A DNA stretch of 64,000 bases, taken from contig NZ_CP010431.2 of the NCBI RefSeq assembly GCF_000814845.2, forward strand, positions 2,542,001 through 2,606,000, read 5' to 3'. The notes below the pieces were generated by a model. It was not told where the DNA came from, did not search any database, and worked only from the letters and a program-made list of their open reading frames with translations. Made by a program: the position numbers and the translations under genes. Position 1 is the stretch's first letter. The number at the start of each line of letters is the position of its first letter. This DNA comes from Pandoraea sputorum. GTDB lineage: Bacteria > Pseudomonadota > Gammaproteobacteria > Burkholderiales > Burkholderiaceae. Below are positions 16,587 to 24,741 of the stretch, in pieces.

Positions 16587-17621
16587 ATGCAGCAGTGGCA
16601 GTGGACCCGGCGCTGGTGGACGGCGCTCGCATGTGCCAGCACGATCGGCACGGCAGGGATTGCCGGCGCAGGCGCGTTGTGGGCGACGCCGGTCGCCGCA
16701 CAGGACAAGGTCAAGTTCAACCTCTCATGGCTGCCACAGGGCAGTACCGGCGGCGTGCTCGTCGCGATCAACAAAGGCTATTACCGCGAAGCAGGGCTGG
16801 AGGTATCGGCCATCGTCGGTCACGGCGGGCAACGCACCGTCAACGAAGTCGATCAGGGCCTGTTCGAGTTCGGCTACGGCGACCCGATCAGCGTCATGCT
16901 CAATCGCGCGCAGGGCGGCAAGACGCGGATGGTGGGGTCGATCAATGCGGTCTGGCCCGGCGCGATCTGCTATCTCGCGAAGCCTGGTCGCACCATCACC
17001 AAACCCGCCGACCTGAAAGGCATGTCGATGGGCGGTGGCGGCGCGTCGCCGTTGCAGAACATCGTGCCGGCGTGGCTCAAGGCGAACGGCCTGCCGCCGA
17101 CGTCCGTCAAGCTGCTCCGCCTCGATCCGTCCACGATCAATCCTTCGTTCTTGCAAGGGCGTGTGGATCTGACCGAGTGCTGGGAAGGTGCGAATCTGCC
17201 GGTACTCAAATCGCTGGCGTCGAAGCAGGGCCGCGAGATCGGCTCGCTGCGCTATCGCGATTTCGGGCTGGACATGGTCGGCAACGGCATCGTCACGACC
17301 GAAACGATGATCGCGCAGAAGCCGGATGTGGTGCGTCGCTTCGTGCAGGCAACGTACCGGGGCTATGCCTGGATGCGCGAGCATCCGGAGGAGTCTGCGG
17401 GTGTGATCGTCTCGCAGTACCCGATGCTCGACAAGCAGGTCATGGTCGAACAGATTCGCCAGATCGGTGCGCTGGAGACCGATAGCGAAACGAAGGGCCA
17501 CAAGCCGGGCTGGCTGCCGGTGCCGCGTATGGAGTCCACCGCGAAGTTCGTGCGCGACGCCTTCAATCTCGCGCCGACGCTCAAAGCCACCGACATCTAT
17601 ACCAATCAGTTCGTCGAGTGA
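16587..17621 (+). CDS. ABC transporter substrate-binding protein, NitT/TauT type
   Basis: Periplasmic binding protein of 344 aa in the SsuA/TauA/NMT1-like group. It has a long signal sequence (about residues 1-38, ending PVAAQ), then FNLSWLPQGSTGGVLVAINKGYY, the typical opening of this group. GNGIVTTETMIAQKPDVVRRF is the conserved late segment. The start at 16587 follows AGGAGGAG. Together with the permease (18278) and ATPase (19018) it makes a complete importer, interrupted by a VOC gene. Group members bind sulfonates, nitrate, pyrimidine precursors or aromatic acids; the ligand here should be the starting compound of the cluster. Confidence 0.88.
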   Translation: MQQWQWTRRWWTALACASTIGTAGIAGAGALWATPVAAQDKVKFNLSWLPQGSTGGVLVAINKGYYREAGLEVSAIVGHGGQRTVNEVDQGLFEFGYGDPISVMLNRAQGGKTRMVGSINAVWPGAICYLAKPGRTITKPADLKGMSMGGGGASPLQNIVPAWLKANGLPPTSVKLLRLDPSTINPSFLQGRVDLTECWEGANLPVLKSLASKQGREIGSLRYRDFGLDMVGNGIVTTETMIAQKPDVVRRFVQATYRGYAWMREHPEESAGVIVSQYPMLDKQVMVEQIRQIGALETDSETKGHKPGWLPVPRMESTAKFVRDAFNLAPTLKATDIYTNQFVE

Positions 17622-17640
17622 TTCCCGGTGTTCGGGAATC
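17620..17640 (+). other. Intra-operon hairpin overlapping the stop codon
   Basis: Perfect 8-bp stem GATTCCCG/CGGGAATC with a GTGTT loop. It overlaps the TGA of the binding-protein gene and ends 43 bp before the next start. No T-run follows, so it is more likely an RNA-stability or processing element that gives a higher level of binding protein. Confidence 0.6.
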
Positions 17641-17683
17641 CGATCGCGACCCGATGAGAACTGTTGCAATGCAAGGAGTGGAG

Positions 17684-18241
17684 ATGACAAGCCCCAAACC
17701 CAAACTCAATCCGAAGCGTCTCGGCCATCTGGTGCTGGTCGTACGCGATATTCAGAAGTCGGTGAAGTTCTATACCGAAGTGCTGGGCCTCACGGTCTCC
17801 GACTGGATCGACGACCAGATGGTGTTCCTGCGTGCGGGCAGCGATCACCACGATCTGGCGCTGTCGCAGATTCCGAAGAACTCGCCCGACATCGACGATC
17901 TGCCGCGCTACGGGCGTCCCGGTATGGAGCACTTCTCGTATCTGGTCGACAGCGTCGAGGAGATGGAGAAGGCCGTAGACGTGCTGCGCGCCCATGAGGT
18001 CGAGATCGTGCGCGGCATCGGTCGCCACGGTCCCGGTGCGAACTACTTCCTCGTGTTCAAGGATCCGGACGGCAACAACGTCGAGCTGTATTGCGAGATG
18101 ACGCAGATCGACGCCGAGCATCCGTACGAGGCGAAGGTGTGGGAGCGCAACATCGAGAGCTTCGACCGGTTCCGGTTCGAGCGTTTCGTCGTGCCGCCCC
18201 CGCCGGGGATGGTCAAGGAGAAGTCGGGCGGCAAGGCCTAA
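17684..18241 (+). CDS. VOC-family protein, extradiol-dioxygenase-like
   Basis: 185-aa VOC protein with an intact type-I extradiol-dioxygenase-like metal triad: His15 in LGHLVLVVRD, His83 in GMEHFSYLVD and Glu134 in GNNVELYCE. This matches the 2-His-1-carboxylate arrangement of catechol 2,3-dioxygenase relatives, although single-module proteins of this size also include glyoxalase-type enzymes. The ATG at 17684 has AAGGAG upstream; the longer frame starts inside the previous stop codon. Its place between the binding protein and the permease of one importer implies it acts on the imported compound, perhaps ring opening ahead of the FAH-family enzyme. Confidence 0.82.
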   Translation: MTSPKPKLNPKRLGHLVLVVRDIQKSVKFYTEVLGLTVSDWIDDQMVFLRAGSDHHDLALSQIPKNSPDIDDLPRYGRPGMEHFSYLVDSVEEMEKAVDVLRAHEVEIVRGIGRHGPGANYFLVFKDPDGNNVELYCEMTQIDAEHPYEAKVWERNIESFDRFRFERFVVPPPPGMVKEKSGGKA

Positions 18242-18277
18242 CCCGGCTTGCCCCATCCATCCGGAGGAGACATTCGA

Positions 18278-19021
18278 ATGAAACGCATCGCACAGACGAT
18301 CGTATTCTGGGGCGTGTTGCTCGCCCTGTGGGAAATGGCCGTGACGTACTTCAAGGTGCAGTCGTACCTGATGCCGCCGCCGTCGGCCATCTTTCGCGCT
18401 GCGTGGGAAGTGCATCCGCAGATGCTCGCGGACACGTGGGTGACGACCGTCGAAGTGCTGACGGGGTTCGTCGCCGCCGTCGCGGGCGGGCTCGTGATCG
18501 GTGTGGTCATCAGCTACAGCGCGTTCGCGCGCCGCACGCTGTATCCGCTCGTCACCGCTTTGCAAAGCATGCCGAAGATCGCGCTCGCGCCGCTCATGAT
18601 CGTGTGGTTTGGTTACGGCTTTGCTTCGAAGCTGGCGTCGACGTTCCTGTTCGCCTTCTTTCCTGTCGTGGTGGCGACGATGGGCGGTCTCGCGTCCGTG
18701 GCACGCAATCTCGACGAGCACTTCCGTGCACTGGGCGCAAGCCCGTGGGACACCTTCTGGCGGCTGTATCTCCCGGCGGCGCTGCCTGCGTTTGCCGACG
18801 GTCTCAAGATCGCCATGCCGCTCGCTGTCATCGGCGCCATCGTCGGTGAGTTCATCGGGTCGGAAGAAGGGCTGGGACATCTGATCGTGTTCGCGTCGGC
18901 AGCGGCACGCACCGACGTGATGTTCGCGGCGATTCTGATGGTGACGTTGCTGGCGGTGGTGCTCTACTGGGCCATCGAACGGCTGGCACGGTTTGTGTGG
19001 TGGCGGGGGATCAACGTATGA
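18278..19021 (+). CDS. ABC transporter permease, NitT/TauT type
   Basis: 247-aa inner-membrane permease with about six hydrophobic helices and the EAA loop (NLDEHFRALGASPWDTFWRLYLPAALPAFADGLKIA) that contacts the ATPase. GAIVGEFIGSEEGLGHLI is the hallmark of the SsuC/TauC group. GGAGGAGA precedes the ATG. Its stop overlaps the ATPase start (ATGA), so the two are translationally coupled. Confidence 0.9.
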   Translation: MKRIAQTIVFWGVLLALWEMAVTYFKVQSYLMPPPSAIFRAAWEVHPQMLADTWVTTVEVLTGFVAAVAGGLVIGVVISYSAFARRTLYPLVTALQSMPKIALAPLMIVWFGYGFASKLASTFLFAFFPVVVATMGGLASVARNLDEHFRALGASPWDTFWRLYLPAALPAFADGLKIAMPLAVIGAIVGEFIGSEEGLGHLIVFASAAARTDVMFAAILMVTLLAVVLYWAIERLARFVWWRGINV

Positions 19022-19878
19022 GCGGTCTGACTAATTCGAAGGCGAATATCGTGACGCCTCTGCATTCGGCGAGCGCAGCGGTTGCCCCGTCCGTCGCTCC
19101 TCAGACGTCGGACGCCATGATCGAAGTGCGCCACATCGACAAGACCTTTCCGGCGAAGAACCGCAAGACTGCGCCGGTGAAGATCCTCGACGACGTATCG
19201 CTCTCTATCGCAGACCAGGAGTTCGTGTCGATTCTTGGCACCAGCGGCTGCGGCAAAAGCACGCTGTTGCGCATCGTGGCGGGCCTGGTGGCGCATGACG
19301 GCGGTGAAGTGCGCGTGGCGGGTCAACGCGTGTCGCGTCCAGTGCCCGAGATCGGCGTCGTCTTTCAGACGAGCAATATGCTGCCGTGGCTCACGGTGCG
19401 CCAGAACCTGCTGCTCGGCACCAGCCTGCGCAAGATTCCGAAGGAGAAGAGCGAGCCGCGTGTGGCGGCGCTGCTGGAGATGTTGGGACTCGCGCAGTTC
19501 GCCGACCACCATCCGCACGAGCTGTCCGGAGGCATGCGTCAACGTGCATCCATCGGCCAGATTCTGGCGCTCGAACCCAAAGTGCTGCTGATGGACGAGC
19601 CGTTCGGTGCGCTCGACGCGCTTACCCGCGACAACCTGAACGTCGAGCTGCTGCGCATCTGGCAGGAGCATCGGCAGACGGTGTTGCTCGTGACGCACAG
19701 CATCGAGGAAGCGGTGTTCCTGTCGGACCGCGTGATCGTGATGTCGGCGCGTCCGGGCAAGGTCGAGCAGGAAGTGGTGATCGATCTGCCGCGTCCGCGC
19801 TCGCCGCAGACGATCAAACAGCATCCGCGCTACGCCGGGTACATCGCGCAGCTTTCGCAGTTGATGGGAGTCTATTGA
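19018..19878 (+). CDS. ABC transporter ATP-binding protein, NitT/TauT type
   Basis: 286-aa ATPase that energises the importer. Walker A is GTSGCGKSTL, the Q-loop is VFQTSNMLPWLTV, the signature is LSGGMRQRASI, Walker B is KVLLMDEPFGALD, and the switch His is in LVTHSIEEAVFLSDRV. An unusual N-terminal extension of about 37 residues (SNSKAN to TSDAM) precedes the first beta strand. Its start overlaps the permease stop and its stop overlaps the hydrolase start (TGATG), so this part of the operon is tightly coupled. Confidence 0.92.
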   Translation: MSGLTNSKANIVTPLHSASAAVAPSVAPQTSDAMIEVRHIDKTFPAKNRKTAPVKILDDVSLSIADQEFVSILGTSGCGKSTLLRIVAGLVAHDGGEVRVAGQRVSRPVPEIGVVFQTSNMLPWLTVRQNLLLGTSLRKIPKEKSEPRVAALLEMLGLAQFADHHPHELSGGMRQRASIGQILALEPKVLLMDEPFGALDALTRDNLNVELLRIWQEHRQTVLLVTHSIEEAVFLSDRVIVMSARPGKVEQEVVIDLPRPRSPQTIKQHPRYAGYIAQLSQLMGVY

Positions 19879-20831
19879 TGGACGGACAGACGCCAGCCGC
19901 CGCCGAGTGGGAAGTCGCGCGCTCGCTCATGCGGGGACTCGGCCCCTCGTGGACCGACGACATCGCTGCGGGACGCCGCGCCGTGCTCGACACCTACACG
20001 CCGTTGCTGGCGAAGGCGTCGGCGGAAGGCTTCGCCGTCGTGCGGGATCTGGCCTATGGTCCGCATGCGCGGCATCGGCTCGACGTCTACCGTCCGACAG
20101 CGTCGGTCGGACCGGCGAGTGCACCCGCATCCGCACCTATTGTGGTCTTCGTACACGGTGGTGGGTTCGTGCGCGGCGATATGAATGCCAACGCGCAGAT
20201 CTACGGCAACGTGCCGCGCTACTTCGCGCGACACGGCTGCGTGGCCGTCAACGTGGAGTATCGGCTTGCGCCGGAAGCCACGTTCCCGGGCGGCGCAGAG
20301 GATGTCGCGCTGGCGATGCAATGGATCCGTGAGCACATCGCGCAATATGCAGGCGAGGGCGGGGCCGACTTGTCCCGCATCCTGCTGATCGGGCATTCGG
20401 CGGGCGGCTCGCACGTCGCCAGCTATCTGTGCGATCCATGTGTGCGTCCGGCGGCACCTGAAGTGGCAGGGGCCGTGCTGATCAGCGCGCGGCTGCGTGC
20501 CGATGTCCTGCCGGACAATCCGAACGCCCCTGGCGTCATCGCCTATTACGGCGACGACGCAGCGCGTCATGAGGCGAACGCCCCGATGGCGCACGTCGAT
20601 GCCATGCCGGTGCCGGTGATGACGGTCGTTGCCGAGTTCGAGAATCCCCATCTCGATACTTACGCGCTCGAATTCTGTCATCGGCTCGCGAAGCGCGATG
20701 CGCACGCGCCGCGCTTCATTCAGGTGCACGACCACAACCACACGTCGGTCGTTGCGCATCTCGACACGGGCGACGATTCGCTCGGCCGCGAAATTCTGCA
20801 ATTCCTGCACGAAATCAACCCATCGCCCTGA
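19878..20831 (+). CDS. Alpha/beta hydrolase (hormone-sensitive-lipase-like)
   Basis: 317-aa hydrolase of the HSL-like (alpha/beta hydrolase-3) group, cytoplasmic. The oxyanion motif is HGGGF (about 93-97), the nucleophile is Ser174 in GHSAGG and the likely catalytic His is His288 in HDHNHTS. The acid is probably within VVAEFENPHLD. It would cleave a carboxylic ester, a lactone or an N-formyl group (kynurenine formamidase has the same fold and HGGxW/F motif). The start is fixed by overlap with the ATPase stop. It stands between the importer and the DapA-like aldolase. Confidence 0.85.
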   Translation: MDGQTPAAAEWEVARSLMRGLGPSWTDDIAAGRRAVLDTYTPLLAKASAEGFAVVRDLAYGPHARHRLDVYRPTASVGPASAPASAPIVVFVHGGGFVRGDMNANAQIYGNVPRYFARHGCVAVNVEYRLAPEATFPGGAEDVALAMQWIREHIAQYAGEGGADLSRILLIGHSAGGSHVASYLCDPCVRPAAPEVAGAVLISARLRADVLPDNPNAPGVIAYYGDDAARHEANAPMAHVDAMPVPVMTVVAEFENPHLDTYALEFCHRLAKRDAHAPRFIQVHDHNHTSVVAHLDTGDDSLGREILQFLHEINPSP

Positions 20832-20852
20832 TGCGGTCCGCGCCTGCCTGAA

Positions 20853-20876
20853 TCGCTGAACGGGGACGTTCAGCGA
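20853..20876 (+). other. Intra-operon hairpin with GNRA-type loop
   Basis: Perfect 10-bp stem TCGCTGAACG/CGTTCAGCGA closed by a GGGA tetraloop, between the hydrolase and DapA-like genes. No T-run follows, so it is an RNA stability or processing candidate rather than a terminator. Confidence 0.6.
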
Positions 20877-20917
20877 CGGCAGCGCCGCAACTCTCCCCCT
20901 CTCTCTTAGGAACTGTC

Positions 20918-21841
20918 ATGGTCGATCACGAATTGACCGGGGCGTTTGCGCCCGTCGTCACGCCGTTTCATGCGGATCTGACGCCGGATGCCCCCCGTTT
21001 TCTCGCGCATTGCGAATGGTTGCTCTCGCAAGGTGTCGGTCTCGCGCCGTTTGGCACGAACAGCGAAGCGAACTCGCTCGGACTCGGCGAGCGCATGGCG
21101 TTGCTCGACCTGCTCGTCGACAACGGTCTGGACACGCGGCGCATGCTGCCCGGCACCGGTTGCTGCTCGTTGCCGGAAACGGTGGCGCTCACACGACATG
21201 CCGTCGAGCGTGGCTGCGCCGGTGTGCTGATGCTGCCGCCGTTCTTCTACAAGGGCATCTCCGACGACGGTCTTTACGCCTACTACGCCCGCGTGATCGA
21301 GCAAGTCGCCGATGCGCGTTTGCGCCTGTACCTGTATCACATCCCTGCGCTGTCGGGCGTGCCGATCACGCTGCCGGTGATCGAGCGGCTGATTCGCGAC
21401 TTCCCGCAAACGGTCGTTGGCATCAAGGACAGTTCGGGTGACTGGAACAATCTGAACGCCATGCTCGACGCCTTCCCCGGTTTCGGCATCTTCCCGGCGT
21501 CCGAGTCGCTCGTGTCGCGGGCGTCGGCCAAAGGTGCGAAGGGATGCATTTCGGCGACGGTCAACGTCAATCCGCAAGTCATCGGACGGCTGTGCCGCGA
21601 GTGGGCGGGCGATACGAGTGACACGGGTGACACGGGCCCTGCGCTTCAGGCGCAAGCGGATGCGGTGCGCAGCATCGTGCAGTCGTACCCCATGATCCCG
21701 GCGCTCAAGGCGGTGCTGGCGTCGCATCGCGACGATCCGGCGTGGTCGCGCGTGCGTCCGCCGCTCACGCAGTTGTCGGACGAGCAACACGAGCGGCTGC
21801 TTGCGCAGTTGGCCGCTTGTGGTTTCACGTTGCCGGGTTAA
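20918..21841 (+). CDS. DapA-family (class I, Schiff-base) aldolase/synthase
   Basis: 307-aa TIM-barrel enzyme of the dihydrodipicolinate synthase family. The Schiff-base Lys170 is in VVGIKDSSGDW and Tyr140 in LYLYHIPALSG. The usual GTTGES loop is changed to GTNSEANSL, and the Arg that holds the dicarboxylate in true DapA (PSRTG) is missing (PALSG). It is therefore a catabolic aldolase, hydratase-aldolase or lyase, not lysine biosynthesis. A short repeated insert (DTSDTGDTG, about 21610-21637) from imperfect DNA repeats lies in the helical tail. It would split or build a pyruvate-type unit at the end of the pathway. Confidence 0.85.
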   Translation: MVDHELTGAFAPVVTPFHADLTPDAPRFLAHCEWLLSQGVGLAPFGTNSEANSLGLGERMALLDLLVDNGLDTRRMLPGTGCCSLPETVALTRHAVERGCAGVLMLPPFFYKGISDDGLYAYYARVIEQVADARLRLYLYHIPALSGVPITLPVIERLIRDFPQTVVGIKDSSGDWNNLNAMLDAFPGFGIFPASESLVSRASAKGAKGCISATVNVNPQVIGRLCREWAGDTSDTGDTGPALQAQADAVRSIVQSYPMIPALKAVLASHRDDPAWSRVRPPLTQLSDEQHERLLAQLAACGFTLPG

Positions 21842-21847
21842 GCGACG

Positions 21848-23206
21848 ATGCGCGGCGCGTTGCGGTATCGGTATCGGTTCTCACGCCGACGGGACACGAG
21901 TCAGGCGACACGTTCGGGCACTACGCGCGCTGGTGCGCGTATGCCCGGCGCGGTGCTGGCGATGGCCGTCGGACTCGGCGCTTGCGAGATGTCGCAGGCG
22001 CAGGTGCAGATCTACGGGCATCTCACGCCGATGACGGACTGGGTCAGCGTGAGCGGACGTCAGGTAACGGCCGCCGCGCCGCGCCCGACGCAAGCGCCCG
22101 CAGGCGCGATCAACGTGCCGGAGATGAGCGGCACACGCATGCTCTCGAGCATTTCGTACTTCGGCATGCGAGGCAAGGAAGATCTCGGCGACGGCTATGC
22201 CGCGATCTGGCAAATCGAAACGCCGGTCTCCATCGACGGCAAGGCCGTCGGCGCCATCGGCAATCGCAACTCGAACGTCGGGCTGCAGGGGCCGTTCGGC
22301 ACGGCGTTTCTGGGTAACTGGGACACGCCGTATCAGTGGTCGACGCTATCCGTCGGCTCGCCGGTGCGCAATCCCTACACGGGCGACCTCAGCACCATCC
22401 TGAGCAATCCCGGCTTCAACGTGCCGAACACGACGACGCAATCGGGGCGCGTCAACAACGCCTCGGATGCGACGTTCAACCGCCGTCAGGGCAACAGCAT
22501 TCAGTACTGGACACCTGAGTGGTACGGGCTGCAAATGCGGTTTTCGTACTCGCTGTCGAACGGCAGCGTCACGACACCGGCAGGCAGCATTTCACCCCAG
22601 GTGTTCGGCGCGGGGCTGGAGTACGTGAACGGTCCGCTGCGCGTGCGTTACGCGTACGAGATGCACAAGGACTACTTCGGACTCGCGTGGCTCGGCGCAC
22701 CGGCGAGTGCGAATCCGTCCAACGTGGGTTCACGTGCGACGGGATCGCGCGACGACGGACACAAAGTGCTCGTCGTCTTCACGTATGCCAACACAAAGTG
22801 GGTGGCGGGCTGGGACCGGCTGACATATCGCACGGACGATGGCACCAGCGGCAACCTCAACCACTACCGCCGCGACGCCGTCTACGCGATGGTCCAGCAC
22901 TTCTTCGGCGGAGGAAAGCACTCCATATGGCTCGGTGGCGGCTATGCGATGAACGGGTCGTGCTCGCGCGTGGGCGGTGGGGTGTGCAGCACCGCCGACC
23001 TCGGCGCGACGCAGATGAACCTCGGCTACCGCTACGACTTCTCGAAACGCACCGACGTGTACCTCGCCTATTACCAGGTCATCAACCGGGCGTGGGGCAG
23101 CTATGGCTTCTCGCCACGTCCTAACTTCAGCGCCACCAATGGCGGCGCCGCTCCGCCTGGGGCGCACTACCGGGGCATCGGCTTCGGCATCGAACACACC
23201 TTTTAG
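21848..23206 (+). CDS. Gram-negative porin (second in the cluster)
   Basis: Outer-membrane porin, up to 452 aa. The mature part starts near QVQIYGHLTPMTDWVS, and porin landmarks follow (SISYFGMRGKEDLGDGYAAIWQIETPV, GNRNSNVGLQGPFGTAFLGNWDTPYQ, RQGNSIQYWTPEWYGLQMRFSY, terminal GIGFGIEHTF). The start is uncertain. The reading from 21848 gives a long Arg-rich lead before the hydrophobic signal segment, while Met at 21941 begins directly at MPGAVLAMAVGLGACEMSQA but lacks a positive n-region. Neither has a clear ribosome site. It follows the DapA-like gene by 6 bp and may be coupled to it. Confidence 0.85.
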   Translation: MRGALRYRYRFSRRRDTSQATRSGTTRAGARMPGAVLAMAVGLGACEMSQAQVQIYGHLTPMTDWVSVSGRQVTAAAPRPTQAPAGAINVPEMSGTRMLSSISYFGMRGKEDLGDGYAAIWQIETPVSIDGKAVGAIGNRNSNVGLQGPFGTAFLGNWDTPYQWSTLSVGSPVRNPYTGDLSTILSNPGFNVPNTTTQSGRVNNASDATFNRRQGNSIQYWTPEWYGLQMRFSYSLSNGSVTTPAGSISPQVFGAGLEYVNGPLRVRYAYEMHKDYFGLAWLGAPASANPSNVGSRATGSRDDGHKVLVVFTYANTKWVAGWDRLTYRTDDGTSGNLNHYRRDAVYAMVQHFFGGGKHSIWLGGGYAMNGSCSRVGGGVCSTADLGATQMNLGYRYDFSKRTDVYLAYYQVINRAWGSYGFSPRPNFSATNGGAAPPGAHYRGIGFGIEHTF

Positions 23207-23249
23207 TCATTTCAATACCGCAGTACCGCAAGGAATATAGGAGACGATC

Positions 23250-24659
23250 TTGAGTACGACACAACCAGGCTTCGACAGCATTGTCGAGCGAGAAAAGGGA
23301 CTGCACCGCGGCCTCACCAGCGGGCAGTTATCGATGATTGCGATTGGCGGTGCGATCGGCACCGGCCTCTTTCTGGGTAGCGCATTCGCCATCGGCTTTG
23401 CCGGGCCGAGCGTCCTGCTGAGCTATGCCATCGGCGGTGCGATTGCGCTGCTGCTCATGGGTTGCCTCGCGGAGATGACCGTGGCGCACCCGACGTCAGG
23501 CTCGTTCGGCGCGTACGCCGAGCACTACATCGGGCCACTGGCCGGGTTTCTGGTGCGCTACGGCTACTGGTCGTCGATCGTCTTTGCGGTCGGCACGGAA
23601 GTCACGGCGATTGCCGTCTACATGAAGTACTGGTTTCCGGCCGTGCCGGGCTGGTACTGGATCGTAGGCTTCTCGGTCGGTCTCATCGCGATCAATGCGG
23701 CGAGCGTCAAAGTGTTCGGCGCGGTCGAGTATGCGTTCTCGATGCTCAAGATCGTGGCCATCGTCGCGTTCCTGATTCTCGGCGCGTACATCGTGTTTCG
23801 TGCGCCGGCCGAGAGTGGCATCGGGCTGGCGAACTACACGTCACACGGCGGCTTCTTCCCTAAGGGGGCGTGGGGCATGTGGGTGGCGGTGATCGTGTCG
23901 ATCTTCAGCTATCTGAGCATCGAGATGATTGCCGTGGCGGCGGGCGAGGCGCAGGATCCGCAGCGCGCGATCACCCGAGCCTTCCGCGCGACGATGTTCC
24001 GTCTCGTGTTCTTCTATCTGCTCACGCTGGCGCTCACGCTCGCCATCGTGCCGTGGAACGCCGCAGGTGAGGACGGTAGTCCGTTCGTGAAGGTGATGGC
24101 CGCAACGCATATTCCGGGCGCTGCGGGCGTGATCAATCTGGTGATTCTGGTCGCAGCGTTGTCCGCGATGAACAGTCAGCTCTACATCACCACGCGCATG
24201 ATGTTCTCGCTCTCGCGTGCAGGGTATGCGCCGCGCCGCTTCGGTGAAGTCAGCCGCAACGGTGTGCCGGTCGCCGCGCTCATGCTCTCGACCATCGGAA
24301 TTGCATTGGCTGTGGCGCTTAACGTGCTTGCTCCGCAGGCATCGTTCACGCTGATGATGTCGGTCTCGATGTTCGGCGCAATGTTCACGTGGCTGATGAT
24401 CTTCGTCACGCATCTGTTCTTCCGCCGTGCGCACGACGCGAAATCGCTGAGCTTTCGCATGTGGGGGTATCCATACGCCAGTCTGGCGGGCGCGTTGCTG
24501 ATGCTGGCGACGCTCGTCACGACCTACTTCACCGACGAGTTCCGTATGACGCTGGTCTACGGCGTGCCGTTCGTGATCGCCTTGTCGGTGGTGTATGCGC
24601 TTTGGTACCGCCAGCGTGGCAACGCCGCTGCTGTTCCTGCTCAGGGGCAGGGTAACTGA
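23250..24659 (+). CDS. APC-superfamily amino-acid permease
   Basis: 469-aa, 12-helix inner-membrane permease of the amino-acid transporter family (AAT/GABA permease-like). The opening GLTSGQLSMIAIGGAIGTGLFLGSAFAI is diagnostic, and the conserved helix-8 to -9 loop EAQDPQRAITRAF is present. The start is TTG at 23250, preceded by TAGGAGA at 23238-23244; no better ATG exists. It follows the porin on the same strand and ends at a hairpin. In the cluster it could import an amino-acid-like substrate or export a product. Confidence 0.9.
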   Translation: MSTTQPGFDSIVEREKGLHRGLTSGQLSMIAIGGAIGTGLFLGSAFAIGFAGPSVLLSYAIGGAIALLLMGCLAEMTVAHPTSGSFGAYAEHYIGPLAGFLVRYGYWSSIVFAVGTEVTAIAVYMKYWFPAVPGWYWIVGFSVGLIAINAASVKVFGAVEYAFSMLKIVAIVAFLILGAYIVFRAPAESGIGLANYTSHGGFFPKGAWGMWVAVIVSIFSYLSIEMIAVAAGEAQDPQRAITRAFRATMFRLVFFYLLTLALTLAIVPWNAAGEDGSPFVKVMAATHIPGAAGVINLVILVAALSAMNSQLYITTRMMFSLSRAGYAPRRFGEVSRNGVPVAALMLSTIGIALAVALNVLAPQASFTLMMSVSMFGAMFTWLMIFVTHLFFRRAHDAKSLSFRMWGYPYASLAGALLMLATLVTTYFTDEFRMTLVYGVPFVIALSVVYALWYRQRGNAAAVPAQGQGN

Positions 24660-24700
24660 CGTCGCCGGGCGGCAACCGGTATTTAGGCGGGAAGAGGGAA

Positions 24701-24731
24701 CGCACCGCGCCGAGAAAAATGGCGCGGTGCG
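24701..24731. terminator. Bidirectional terminator hairpin
   Basis: Perfect 11-bp stem CGCACCGCGCC/GGCGCGGTGCG with loop GAGAAAAAT, between the permease and the convergent unknown gene. On the minus strand it is followed by a pyrimidine-rich tract (TTCCCTCTTCCC). Confidence 0.75.
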
Positions 24732-24741
24732 AATATCGTGC

